A stretch of 9,302 bases of DNA from UBA7398 sp964597305 (lineage in GTDB: Bacteria; Actinomycetota; Actinomycetes; Nanopelagicales; Nanopelagicaceae). Shown one piece after another: positions 1 through 6,702 of the stretch. Position 1 is the first letter of the stretch, and the number at the start of each line of letters is the position of its first letter. The notes under the pieces were generated by a model that saw only the letters and a program-made list of their open reading frames with translations, searched no databases and was not told the DNA's origin. The position numbers and the translations under genes were made by a program. The stretch is taken from positions 1-9,302 of the forward strand of contig CAZQWU010000043.1 of NCBI GenBank assembly GCA_964597305.1, given 5' to 3'.

Positions 1-1147
1 TTATCTCGACAGATGGCTCACCCGAGCCGACACCTGCTGCTTCCATCTCCTCTGCAAGGCGCATTGCTTCTTCAATCAATGTTTCAACAATCTGGGCTTC
101 TGGAACGGTCTTGATCACTTCGCCTTTGACGAAGATTTGGCCTTTACCGTTTCCCGAGGCAACACCAAGATCAGCTTCGCGCGCTTCGCCCGGGCCATTT
201 ACTACGCACCCCATCACAGCAACGCGAAGTGGCACAGTCATTCCCTCGAGACCTGCTTGAACTTTTTCCGCCAGGGTATAGACATCAACTTGGGCGCGAC
301 CACACGATGGACAGGAAACTATTTCTAATTTTCGTTGACGCAAATTAAGTGATTCCAAAATAGAAATTCCCACTTTTACTTCTTCCACTGGTGGCGCAGA
401 GAGTGAAACACGAATCGTGTCACCAATCCCCTCAGCAAGAAGGATGCCAAATGCCGTCGCCGATTTGATAGTTCCTTGAAATTGTGGACCAGCTTCAGTA
501 ACACCAAGGTGAAGTGGGTAATCACATTGTTGCGCCAAGAGTCGATACGCCTTGACCATAGTCACGGGATCATGATGTTTCACAGAAATTTTAATATCAG
601 TAAATCCATGTTCCTCAAAGAGACCAATCTCCCAGAGCGCTGATTCCACCAAAGCTTCTGGCGTAGCTTTTCCATATTTAGCGAGCAAACGTGGATCAAG
701 CGAACCGGCATTAACGCCAATGCGAATAGGAATACCAGCATCGCCAGCTGCTTTAGCTACCTCTTTTACTTTGTCGTCAAATTGTTTGATATTTCCCGGA
801 TTAACGCGGACACCAGCGCACCCCGCATCGATAGCAGCGAAAATATATTTTGGTTGGAAATGAATATCGGCGATGACAGGAATCTGTGATTTTTTTGCAA
901 TCTGTGCAAGCGCATCTGCATCATCTTGGCTAGGGACAGCAACGCGAACTATCTGACAGCCCGATGCTGTTAACTCTGCAATCTGTTGCAAAGTAGCGTT
1001 GACATCTGCAGTGAGCGTGGTGCACATTGATTGCACGCTAACTGGAGCGTCACCACCAACAAGAACAGAGCCCACTTTTAATTGTTTAGATTTGCGGCGA
1101 GGTGCAAGAACGGGTAGCGGCGCACTTGGCATCCCGAGATTGACCAT
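1..1147 (-). CDS. ispG: 4-hydroxy-3-methylbut-2-enyl diphosphate synthase IspG (3' end cut by window)
   Basis: IspG (GcpE) makes HMBPP from methylerythritol cyclodiphosphate, the penultimate step of the MEP isoprenoid pathway, using a [4Fe-4S] cluster in the cytosol. I translated this frame by hand: it is open from the ATG at 1147 to the left edge, 382 codons, without reaching a stop, so probably only a few C-terminal residues are missing. Visible family signatures are PVSVQSMCTT near residue 40, VADIHFQPKYIF-like and RVNPGN segments in the TIM barrel, and the cluster site: CPSC (Cys279, Cys282), MGC (Cys314) and NGPGE (Glu321, expected fourth ligand). The N-terminus (MVNLGMP, then LAPRR) matches the actinobacterial form as I remember it, which supports the ATG at 1147. 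The gene starts 14 bases after the protease stop, with only a weak AGGGCAG ribosome site. It is third in the dxr operon. Identification is very secure. Confidence 0.96.
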   Translation of the reverse strand, partial: MVNLGMPSAPLPVLAPRRKSKQLKVGSVLVGGDAPVSVQSMCTTLTADVNATLQQIAELTASGCQIVRVAVPSQDDADALAQIAKKSQIPVIADIHFQPKYIFAAIDAGCAGVRVNPGNIKQFDDKVKEVAKAAGDAGIPIRIGVNAGSLDPRLLAKYGKATPEALVESALWEIGLFEEHGFTDIKISVKHHDPVTMVKAYRLLAQQCDYPLHLGVTEAGPQFQGTIKSATAFGILLAEGIGDTIRVSLSAPPVEEVKVGISILESLNLRQRKLEIVSCPSCGRAQVDVYTLAEKVQAGLEGMTVPLRVAVMGCVVNGPGEAREADLGVASGNGKGQIFVKGEVIKTVPEAQIVETLIEEAMRLAEEMEAAGVGSGEPSVEI

Positions 1148-1161
1148 GTCGCTATTCTGCC

Positions 1162-2343
1162 CTAGAGATTCAAATTAATCGGATTGATAATGTCGGCCAA
1201 GAGCAAGATCACAGTCAAGATCGCCAACGCAACAAATACCACCATCGTAATTGGGGTCAACTTCTCAACATCAATGGGGCCTGGATCTGGCTTACCTTGT
1301 GCCTTTGCAATTGCTCGGCGTACTCCCTCCCAAATAGCGACCGCCATATGGCCGCCATCAAGCGGAAGAATGGGGACGAGATTAAAAATTCCGACAAAGA
1401 TATTGAGTGAGGCTAGGATGAGTAAGAAGGTCGCAAACTTCTCTTTCAACGTCAGATTACCGCTCGTTGCAGTTTGAGCGGATGCGCGCGCAACGCCAAC
1501 GATTCCAACCAATCCTTGGCTATCACGTTGTTCACCAAAAAAAGTTTGGCGAATGAGTGATGGAATTTTTGAAGGCAAAGAGATAAGCCCTGAGATAGAA
1601 CCGGTGAAGAATAGTCCTGTCAATTGGACGGTTTGTTTCACCGCAGTTGGAAAGTTTTCTCGCACTAATCCCACTGCATTGTGAACTCCGATAATTCCCC
1701 ACTTTTCACCGTTCTGCGAAACCTCATAGGGGGTAATGGGAATAAGGAGCTCTTGACCGGCGCGATTGATGATCAACGTTATTTCTTTTCCTGCATGCGA
1801 CCTGATGACGGTGACAATGTCATTCCATCGCATTTTCTCTCCGTTGACACCAATGATGTCATCACCGGCTTTGATGCCCGCCGCAGCAGCTGGTGAGATG
1901 GGATCGGTTGGAGCGCATTGTTCTTGCGAAGAAATACACGGAACAACTGAATCTACCTTTGGTAAAAGTTGGCTAATACCGATCCCGCCGACGAGAAGAG
2001 CAATAAAAATTATGCCGAGAACAAAATGGAGAAATGCGCCAGAGCCCAAAACAATGAGTTTCTTGCCCATCGGCGCTTTGTAAAAAGCTCGGTCGCGATC
2101 GTCATCGGAGATCTCTTCTTCAGGTGACATGCCAACGATCTTGCAGTATCCACCAGCAGGAATTGCTTTAATGCCGAATTCTGTTTCACCTCGACGAAAG
2201 GACCAAATTCGTTGGCCAAACCCGAGAAAAAACTCGGTGACTTTCATTTTGAATTTCACCGCAGTGATGTAGTGGCCCCACTCATGAACCATGACCGAAA
2301 AAAGTAAGCCGATAACAAATGCGATGACACCAAGTATTCCCAC
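1162..2343 (-). CDS. rip1: Site-2 intramembrane zinc metalloprotease, Rip1/RseP family
   Basis: A membrane-embedded zinc protease that in relatives cuts transmembrane anti-sigma factors and other small membrane proteins after a first cleavage outside the membrane. Sequence evidence: the zinc motif HEWGH at residues 20-24 inside the first membrane segment; the third zinc ligand in NLVPILPLDGGH (Asp329) within a later segment; a single PDZ domain at about 127-205; hydrophobic segments near 1-24, 97-122, 303-325 and 365-387. The GETEFGIKAIPAGGYCKIVGM stretch after TM1 is the typical membrane re-entrant region. The length of 393 residues is close to mycobacterial Rip1. The start is GTG at 2343, directly after the dxr TAA, with a GGGAG ribosome site inside the dxr end; it places HEWGH at the usual depth. 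PDZ-edge cysteines 136 and 143 are notable. Substrates cannot be inferred from the sequence. The symbol follows the mycobacterial name. Confidence 0.93.
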   Translation of the reverse strand: MGILGVIAFVIGLLFSVMVHEWGHYITAVKFKMKVTEFFLGFGQRIWSFRRGETEFGIKAIPAGGYCKIVGMSPEEEISDDDRDRAFYKAPMGKKLIVLGSGAFLHFVLGIIFIALLVGGIGISQLLPKVDSVVPCISSQEQCAPTDPISPAAAAGIKAGDDIIGVNGEKMRWNDIVTVIRSHAGKEITLIINRAGQELLIPITPYEVSQNGEKWGIIGVHNAVGLVRENFPTAVKQTVQLTGLFFTGSISGLISLPSKIPSLIRQTFFGEQRDSQGLVGIVGVARASAQTATSGNLTLKEKFATFLLILASLNIFVGIFNLVPILPLDGGHMAVAIWEGVRRAIAKAQGKPDPGPIDVEKLTPITMVVFVALAILTVILLLADIINPINLNL

Positions 2344-3471
2344 TTACACTCCCAACAATTCGCTTGCCAATAATCGGGCATCTTTCTCGATAGCACTGAC
2401 ATCTGCTAAATCACGTGGGCGAACCGGTGCTCCTGCCCCGAGTTTCTGCACTACGTGTTCGACGGTCTCCACAATTTCGGTGAAGGCAATTTTCTCTTTC
2501 AAAAATGCGGCAACAGCTACCTCGTTTGCGGCGTTAAAAATCGCAGTCGTGCCACCGCCGAGCTCGCCACATCGTCTGGCCAAGTCAATGGCTGGAAATC
2601 GTTCGCTATCAATGGGTTCAAAAGTCCACGCGTGTTTGGTTAACCAATCAATCGGCTCCGTTGCTTCATTGATTCGCTCTGGATATCCCAACGCATAGGC
2701 AATCGGACCTTTCATATTTGGCGGACTTGCCTGCGCCAACGTTGAGCCATCCTTGTACTCCACCATGGAATGTATGTAGGACTGTGGATGAATTACTGCA
2801 GTAATTTTTGAATACGGTAAATCAAATAAATAATGAGCTTCAATAATTTCTAACCCTTTGTTGACCAATGTTGCCGAATTAATTGTTACAACATTTCCCA
2901 TCAGCCAGGTGGGGTGATTGAGCGCATCTTTGACTGTCACTGATGATAAATCTCGTCGCTCGCGAAATGGTCCGCCACTCGCGGTCAAAATTACTTGACG
3001 AACATCCGTTAATTTTCCGCCGAGCATGCATTGAAAGAGCGCAGAATGTTCGGAATCAACGGGGATAATTTTCTCTCGACCATAAGCCATAACCAGATCG
3101 CCACCGGCAACTAACGATTCTTTATTAGCCAACGCAACAGTATTTCCTGCGGCGACTGCGGAAAGTGTTGGTCCTAAACCAATTGATCCGTTGATGCCAT
3201 TTAATACGATGTCACAGGTGATAGCTGCGATTGTTGCAGATGCATCTGGCCCGTCAATTATCTCAATGCCACTATCACGATAGGCAGAAGCATCTCCACT
3301 TGTGCCAACAATGGGAACTTTAAACCGACGCGCTTGTTCAATTAAGAGGTCGATATTTCGATGACCCGCGCTGAGGCCGACAACCTTAAATTTTGTTGGA
3401 TGTGCCGCGACAATGTCTAGCGCTTGAATCCCGATCGATCCAGTCGACCCTAAGATGACGATGTCGCGCAT
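2344..3471 (-). CDS. dxr: 1-deoxy-D-xylulose 5-phosphate reductoisomerase
   Basis: Dxr (IspC) converts DXP to 2-C-methyl-D-erythritol 4-phosphate with NADPH and a divalent metal; it is the first committed MEP step and the fosmidomycin target. Visible features: N-terminal Rossmann motif GSTGSIG at residues 8-14; NKES at 116-119; metal site Asp139 and Glu141 in VDSEHSALFQ with Glu208 in NKGLE (Asn204 and Lys205 belong to the same substrate site); the flexible loop after GGPFR at 166-170 with HPTW at 186-189; HPQSYIHSMVEY near 228; and an alpha-helical C-terminal domain. Its 375 residues are slightly short of the 385-415 usual range but nothing essential is missing. The ATG at 3471 has a good ribosome site (AGAGGA, 7 bases away), and the GSTGSIG motif sits right at the N-terminus as expected. 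It is the first gene of its operon, so its promoter lies in 3472-3567. Confidence 0.97.
   Translation of the reverse strand: MRDIVILGSTGSIGIQALDIVAAHPTKFKVVGLSAGHRNIDLLIEQARRFKVPIVGTSGDASAYRDSGIEIIDGPDASATIAAITCDIVLNGINGSIGLGPTLSAVAAGNTVALANKESLVAGGDLVMAYGREKIIPVDSEHSALFQCMLGGKLTDVRQVILTASGGPFRERRDLSSVTVKDALNHPTWLMGNVVTINSATLVNKGLEIIEAHYLFDLPYSKITAVIHPQSYIHSMVEYKDGSTLAQASPPNMKGPIAYALGYPERINEATEPIDWLTKHAWTFEPIDSERFPAIDLARRCGELGGGTTAIFNAANEVAVAAFLKEKIAFTEIVETVEHVVQKLGAGAPVRPRDLADVSAIEKDARLLASELLGV
2349..2353 (-). promoter_or_regulatory. Ribosome binding site deciding the GTG start of the protease
   Basis: On the minus strand the last codons of dxr contain GGGAG, five bases before a GTG that follows the dxr TAA with no gap. 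This supports GTG at 2343 rather than a later start, because the next internal starts would cut into the first membrane segment that carries HEWGH. It also means ribosomes ending dxr stop on top of the next initiation site, which suggests translational coupling. Confidence 0.6.
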
Positions 3472-3478
3472 GCGCCTA

Positions 3479-3485
3479 TCCTCTC
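3479..3485 (-). promoter_or_regulatory. Ribosome binding site of dxr
   Basis: The minus strand reads GAGAGGA, seven bases before the dxr ATG at 3471. It is the clearest Shine-Dalgarno site in the window and fixes the dxr start. Confidence 0.65.
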
Positions 3486-3520
3486 AGAATATGAATTGTG
3501 CTGCTTGGAAGCGTGCTTGA

Positions 3521-3543
3521 TACTTTTTTATATGAAAAAACTA
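3521..3543. repeat. 23-base AT-rich imperfect palindrome between dxr and gabT
   Basis: The plus strand shows TA-c-TTTTTT, a five-base centre ATATG, then AAAAAA-c-TA. The two nine-base arms are inverted complements except for the c on each side. It overlaps the candidate -10 elements for both divergent units, so a dimeric regulator binding here could affect both. It may also be a chance product of AT-rich promoter DNA (T- and A-tracts bend DNA and are common upstream of genes). Confidence 0.4.
3527..3532 (-). promoter_or_regulatory. Candidate -10 element of the dxr operon
   Basis: On the minus strand this is TATAAA, one base from the TATAAT consensus, about 55 bases upstream of the dxr ATG. 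No convincing -35 element lies 16-18 bases upstream of it. TATTCT (3484-3489 on the minus strand) is an alternative nearer the gene, also without a good -35. Low confidence; the dxr operon must nevertheless be served from this gap because the gene on the other side is divergent. Confidence 0.2.
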
Positions 3544-3567
3544 ATCGTGCCCGAGTAGAATTGAGAT

Positions 3568-4917
3568 ATGAGTTCGGGTCCGCACATTAATCAAGAACGT
3601 AAACTCGTTACCGAAATTCCTGGCCCCAAATCACAAGCTTTTCTGAAGCGACGCAGTGATGCAGTTTCGGCAGGGCTCGGCATGGCATTTCCGGTCATTG
3701 TCGAAAAAGCTGGCGGTGGTGTCATTGTTGATATCGATGGAAACTCTATTATCGATATGGGTGCTGGAATTGCCGTCGTCAATGTTGGTAACAGTGCTGA
3801 CCGAGTCGTTGCGAATGTGACCAAACAAGTTGAAGCATTTACTCATACCTGTTTTATGGTTGCGCCTTATAGTGGCTATATCGAAGTATGCGAAGCGCTC
3901 AATCGATTAACACCTGGAGATGGCAAGAAAAAATCTGCACTCTTTAATTCTGGCGCAGAAGCGTTAGAAAACGCGGTCAAAATTGCTCGACGATTTACCA
4001 AGCGTGAAGCAGTTGTTGTGTTTGAACATGGTTACCACGGGCGAACGAATTTAACGATGGCGATGACGGCAAAAAATATGCCGTATAAAGATGGCTTTGG
4101 ACCATTTGCACCTGAGTTCTATCGCATGCCCATGGCATATCCCTATCGCTGGCCAGGTGGAGCGCAACGGTGCAGCGAGGAAGCGCTCGACCTTGTTATC
4201 CATAAGATTGAAAAAGAGGTTGGCGCACATCGCGTGGCTGCGATCGTGATCGAACCGATCCAAGGTGAAGGCGGTTTCATCGTGCCTCCCCGTGGATTCC
4301 TTAAAGGTCTCTCGGAATTCTGCACGCGCAATGGAATTCTTTTTATCGCTGATGAAGTGCAAACTGGTTTTGCGCGAACAGGATCAATGTTTGCCTGTGA
4401 GGATGAAGGAATAGTCCCCGATCTCATCACCACCGCAAAAGGAATTGCCGGTGGTTTGCCACTTGCTGGTGTCACAGGTCGAGCAGATGTCATGGATTCA
4501 ATTCATGTCAGCGGATTAGGTGGAACATATGGCGGATCTCCTATCGCTTGTGCAGCTGCACTTGGCGCTATTGCCACTATTGAAGAAGAGCGTTTAGTTG
4601 ACCGCGCGAATCATCTCGGTTCACTCATGTCAGATGCGCTTCACCAATATAAAGAGAAATATCCCATTGTTGGTGATGTTCGAGGGCGTGGTGCAATGCA
4701 CGCGATCGAACTCGTAAAGGCGGGAAGTGATGAACCACATCCCGATGCGCTCAATGCCGTTATTAAATATTGCCAAGTGAATGGCGTACTTATTCTCTCT
4801 GCTGGGACATATGGAAACGTTGTTCGATTACTTCCGCCGCTCGTAATGCCCGATCACTTACTCAAAGAAGCGCTAACTATTCTCGATGATGCGCTCGCCC
4901 ACGCGAGTAAAAATTAA
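3568..4917 (+). CDS. gabT: 4-aminobutyrate aminotransferase, PLP-dependent class III
   Basis: Transfers the amino group of GABA to 2-oxoglutarate, giving succinic semialdehyde and glutamate, in the cytosol. Fold type I, class III aminotransferase signs: PLP phosphate-binding NSGAEA at residues 127-132, the GYHGRT aromatic stacking motif at 155-160, EPIQGEGG at 229-236, the DEVQTGFARTG signature from Asp262 (pyridine nitrogen contact), the Schiff-base lysine Lys291 in TTAKGIAGG, and GLGGTYGG near 317. Length (449) and the N-terminal RKLVTEIPGP segment match mycobacterial GabT closely as I recall it, which supports the ATG at 3568. It is the only plus-strand gene, divergent from dxr and convergent with the ureohydrolase. 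No succinate-semialdehyde dehydrogenase gene is in view, so the next step must be coded elsewhere. Related enzymes acting on 5-aminovalerate or putrescine cannot be fully excluded, but GABA is the best call. Confidence 0.92.
   Translation: MSSGPHINQERKLVTEIPGPKSQAFLKRRSDAVSAGLGMAFPVIVEKAGGGVIVDIDGNSIIDMGAGIAVVNVGNSADRVVANVTKQVEAFTHTCFMVAPYSGYIEVCEALNRLTPGDGKKKSALFNSGAEALENAVKIARRFTKREAVVVFEHGYHGRTNLTMAMTAKNMPYKDGFGPFAPEFYRMPMAYPYRWPGGAQRCSEEALDLVIHKIEKEVGAHRVAAIVIEPIQGEGGFIVPPRGFLKGLSEFCTRNGILFIADEVQTGFARTGSMFACEDEGIVPDLITTAKGIAGGLPLAGVTGRADVMDSIHVSGLGGTYGGSPIACAAALGAIATIEEERLVDRANHLGSLMSDALHQYKEKYPIVGDVRGRGAMHAIELVKAGSDEPHPDALNAVIKYCQVNGVLILSAGTYGNVVRLLPPLVMPDHLLKEALTILDDALAHASKN
4894..4907. 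other. Small hairpin at the gabT 3' end
   Basis: CTCGC, loop CCAC, GCGAG: a five-base-pair perfect inverted repeat ending just before the gabT stop codon. On the plus strand it is followed by a mixed A/T run rather than a U-tract, and on the minus strand by no T-run, so it is not a standard terminator. It may pause or protect either transcript at the convergent boundary. It lies in coding sequence and could be chance. Confidence 0.25.
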
Positions 4918-4918
4918 T

Positions 4919-5917
4919 TTATCGATCGAGTAGATTTTTTGTTGGCGAGTAACGTCCGCCTTTTTTCTTTAACGTCATTGCGCTCAACGCTTCAAGCACA
5001 ACGCGATTAGCAAGGATCGCTGTGATATCGGCGGTGTCATACGCTGGGCATACTTCGACAACATCAATTCCAACGATGGGAAGTTCAAAACAAATGCGCC
5101 GGACCGCCTCTAATAATTCGCGTGAGGTCATTCCTCCGGGTTCTGGCGTTCCCGTTCCTGGCGCCATTCCGGGATCAACAACGTCGATATCAACCGAGAG
5201 AAATACGCCATCACAGCCATCGGTCAACGTTGCAAAAGATTCGTCGAGCACCTGTGTTAATCCACGATGATGAATCTCTGTCATCTCGTAAGAGCGCATT
5301 CCTTGATCGCGCATCCACGTTAACGTGGAATCATCGGGCCAATAACCGCGCAATCCGAGTTGTAAAAATCGATCACCGCGAACTGCACCAGATTCAATGA
5401 GACGTCGCATCGGCGTTCCGTGTCCTACCAACGCACCAAATTGAAGATCGCCGGTATCTGCATGTGCATCGAAATGAATCATGGAAATTTTTCCCATGCC
5501 GCGATGGCGGGCAATACCAAGAACATCGGCGGAGGCAACCGAGTGATCACCGCCGAGAACAACGGGAACCGCTCCTGCGCGGGAAATCTTTTCCGTTGCG
5601 CTCTCTAATACTTTAAGCGAAGAGACTAAATCGCCCGGTGGCATTAACAGATCACCGGCATCAAATATCGTCAACTCTTTAAGCGCATCAACGCGCATCG
5701 ATAAATGTGGCCGCTCACCATCGTGTGGCAAATAATCTCCACTTCGAATTGCTTGCGGGCCGAACTTTGTTCCTGATCGATGCGAGGTGCCCGAATCAAT
5801 TGGCGCACCAATAATGACTACATCTGCACCGGCGAACGATTGTGGTTGATCAAGGTCGCACCGTGGAATCCCTAAGAACGTAAAGTCCGGGCCATACATA
5901 TTGCCGATATTGGTCAT
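4919..5917 (-). CDS. Agmatinase-family ureohydrolase (agmatinase or guanidinobutyrase)
   Basis: A binuclear-metal amidinohydrolase that splits urea from a guanidino compound. Metal ligands are all present: His125 in GGDHS (122-126), Asp150, His152 and Asp154 in DAHAD, Asp243 and Asp245 in SVDIDVVDP. Also visible are HGTP (166-169), PGTGTPEPGG (253-262) and DVVEVCPAYD (285-294), which separate agmatinase-like enzymes from classical arginases. The length of 332 is normal. The ATG at 5917 overlaps the potC stop as ATGA, so translation is probably coupled to the transporter; an internal Met7 is an alternative start. Being last in a polyamine-type transporter operon and beside gabT, it may act on imported agmatine (giving putrescine) or on 4-guanidinobutyrate (giving GABA). 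Sequence inspection cannot decide the substrate; guanidine or guanidinopropionate hydrolase activity is also possible. I therefore give no symbol. Confidence 0.9.
   Translation of the reverse strand: MTNIGNMYGPDFTFLGIPRCDLDQPQSFAGADVVIIGAPIDSGTSHRSGTKFGPQAIRSGDYLPHDGERPHLSMRVDALKELTIFDAGDLLMPPGDLVSSLKVLESATEKISRAGAVPVVLGGDHSVASADVLGIARHRGMGKISMIHFDAHADTGDLQFGALVGHGTPMRRLIESGAVRGDRFLQLGLRGYWPDDSTLTWMRDQGMRSYEMTEIHHRGLTQVLDESFATLTDGCDGVFLSVDIDVVDPGMAPGTGTPEPGGMTSRELLEAVRRICFELPIVGIDVVEVCPAYDTADITAILANRVVLEALSAMTLKKKGGRYSPTKNLLDR
4944..4966 (+). terminator. Weak candidate terminator of gabT, inside the ureohydrolase 3' end
   Basis: GGCG, nine-base loop, CGCC, then TTTTTT, starting 27 bases after the gabT stop. 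The stem is only four base pairs, so it would be weak. It is the only T-tract-backed hairpin I see near the gabT end. On the opposite strand the same bases encode the lysine- and glycine-rich tail of the ureohydrolase (LKKKGG), which could explain the pattern without any termination role. Confidence 0.25.
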
Positions 5918-6702
5918 GCGCTCATTCTCTTACGTCGCCCCACGATTTGCCCGGCCACCACGATAAAGAGCGCAATAAAAAACATTGAGCTTCCGATGAC
6001 GTTTGCTTGAGCTGGAATACCGCGCGCTGATGCGGTGTAGACAAATTTGGGAAACGTAGTCACTGTTCCCGAAACGAAATTGGTAATGATGAAATCATCG
6101 AAAGAGAGAGAAAAGGCAAGTAGCGCAGCGCCGGCAATTCCAGGCATCACAAGAGGTAACGTCACTCGTCGAAACGTTTCAAACTCGTTGGCGTAGAGAT
6201 CCATCGCTGCCTGCTCTAAACGTGGATCAAGGCTTGCGATACGCGCTTTGACCGTAACAACCACAAATGAAATACAAAACATCACGTGAGCGATGATGGT
6301 GGGCCAAAAACCTGGATTGAATTTAATACTGAGAAACATCGCTAATAAGGATGCACCAAGTACTACCTCTGGCGTTGCCATTGGTAAGAAGATCACTAAG
6401 TTTGTTGTTGATCGACCTCTAAATTTATTTCGCCCGATCGCAAAGGCGATGAGGGTTCCGAGTATCGTCGCGATGAACGTTGCGATCAGACCGATTTGAA
6501 TGGAGTTTCCCAGAGCGGTGCATACATCTGGCGCGCCACAAGGATTCTGCCAATTTTTCAGGGTAAACCCTTTCCAGACCAAGTTGGATTTACCGGCATC
6601 ATTAAATGAAAAAGCAAATGTGTAAGCAACCGGAATAAAGAGATAGGTAAAACCTAGAACCATGTAAATACGGATGAGATTTTTTCGAAACCAATTGATC
6701 AT
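5914..6702 (-). CDS. potC: Polyamine-type ABC transporter permease, PotC family
   Basis: One of the two inner-membrane permeases of a spermidine/putrescine-type importer. The 262-residue protein has about six hydrophobic segments (near 10-32, 66-90, 101-125, 132-154, 188-207, 233-255). The cytoplasmic EAA loop that docks on the ATPase is clear at 163-189 (EQAAMDLYANEFETFRRVTL, then PLVMPGI). Length and topology fit PotC rather than the longer PotB. The ATG at 6702 overlaps the potB stop (ATGA), and its own TGA overlaps the ureohydrolase start in the same way. An unusual point is the CX5C pair, Cys55 and Cys61, in the first outer loop. Family membership is secure; the exact substrate is not. 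Confidence 0.92.
   Translation of the reverse strand: MINWFRKNLIRIYMVLGFTYLFIPVAYTFAFSFNDAGKSNLVWKGFTLKNWQNPCGAPDVCTALGNSIQIGLIATFIATILGTLIAFAIGRNKFRGRSTTNLVIFLPMATPEVVLGASLLAMFLSIKFNPGFWPTIIAHVMFCISFVVVTVKARIASLDPRLEQAAMDLYANEFETFRRVTLPLVMPGIAGAALLAFSLSFDDFIITNFVSGTVTTFPKFVYTASARGIPAQANVIGSSMFFIALFIVVAGQIVGRRKRMSA

Larger units (their letters stand above)
3505..3545 (+). promoter_or_regulatory. Candidate gabT promoter
   Basis: Two overlapping sigma-70-like arrangements can be read. One is TTGGAA (3505-3510), 18 bases, TATATG (3529-3534), giving a leader of roughly 27 bases before the gabT ATG at 3568. The other is TTGATA (3517-3522), 17 bases, ACTAAT (3540-3545), giving a leader of about 16 bases. 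Neither is a strong match, and I cannot choose between them from sequence alone. The promoter must lie between dxr and gabT or inside the dxr 5' end. gabT itself has only a poor ribosome site (GAG two bases before the ATG), consistent with a short leader. Confidence 0.3.

Noticed and set aside
97..120. Possible unusual second membrane motif in the protease (GSGAFLHF instead of GPxxN), at protein positions near 100
   Set aside because: Actinobacterial members of the family often have GSFMHF-like sequence here, so this is normal variation. Coordinates given are residue numbers, not bases.
137..328. Short plus-strand open frame of 63 codons
   Set aside because: It lies wholly inside ispG on the other strand, exactly over the iron-sulfur cluster region, and has no recognisable features or ribosome site.
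1..1147. ispG as a frameshifted or stop-less pseudogene
   Set aside because: The hand translation is continuous and conserved through the cluster ligands; the missing stop is explained by the window edge. The TTA at bases 1-3 is in another frame.
1766..2698. Several plus-strand open frames of 70-135 codons over the protease and dxr
   Set aside because: They are antisense shadows of strongly conserved genes; their translations are serine-, threonine- and proline-rich with no domain signs.
4067..4083. Inverted repeat CGGCA, seven bases, TGCCG as a terminator for the ureohydrolase
   Set aside because: It is about 840 bases beyond the ureohydrolase stop, lies in the coding core of gabT and has no trailing T-run on the minus strand.
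4051..4493. Minus-strand open frames inside gabT
   Set aside because: They overlap the catalytic core of gabT, have no conserved motifs, and would need independent signals that are not seen.
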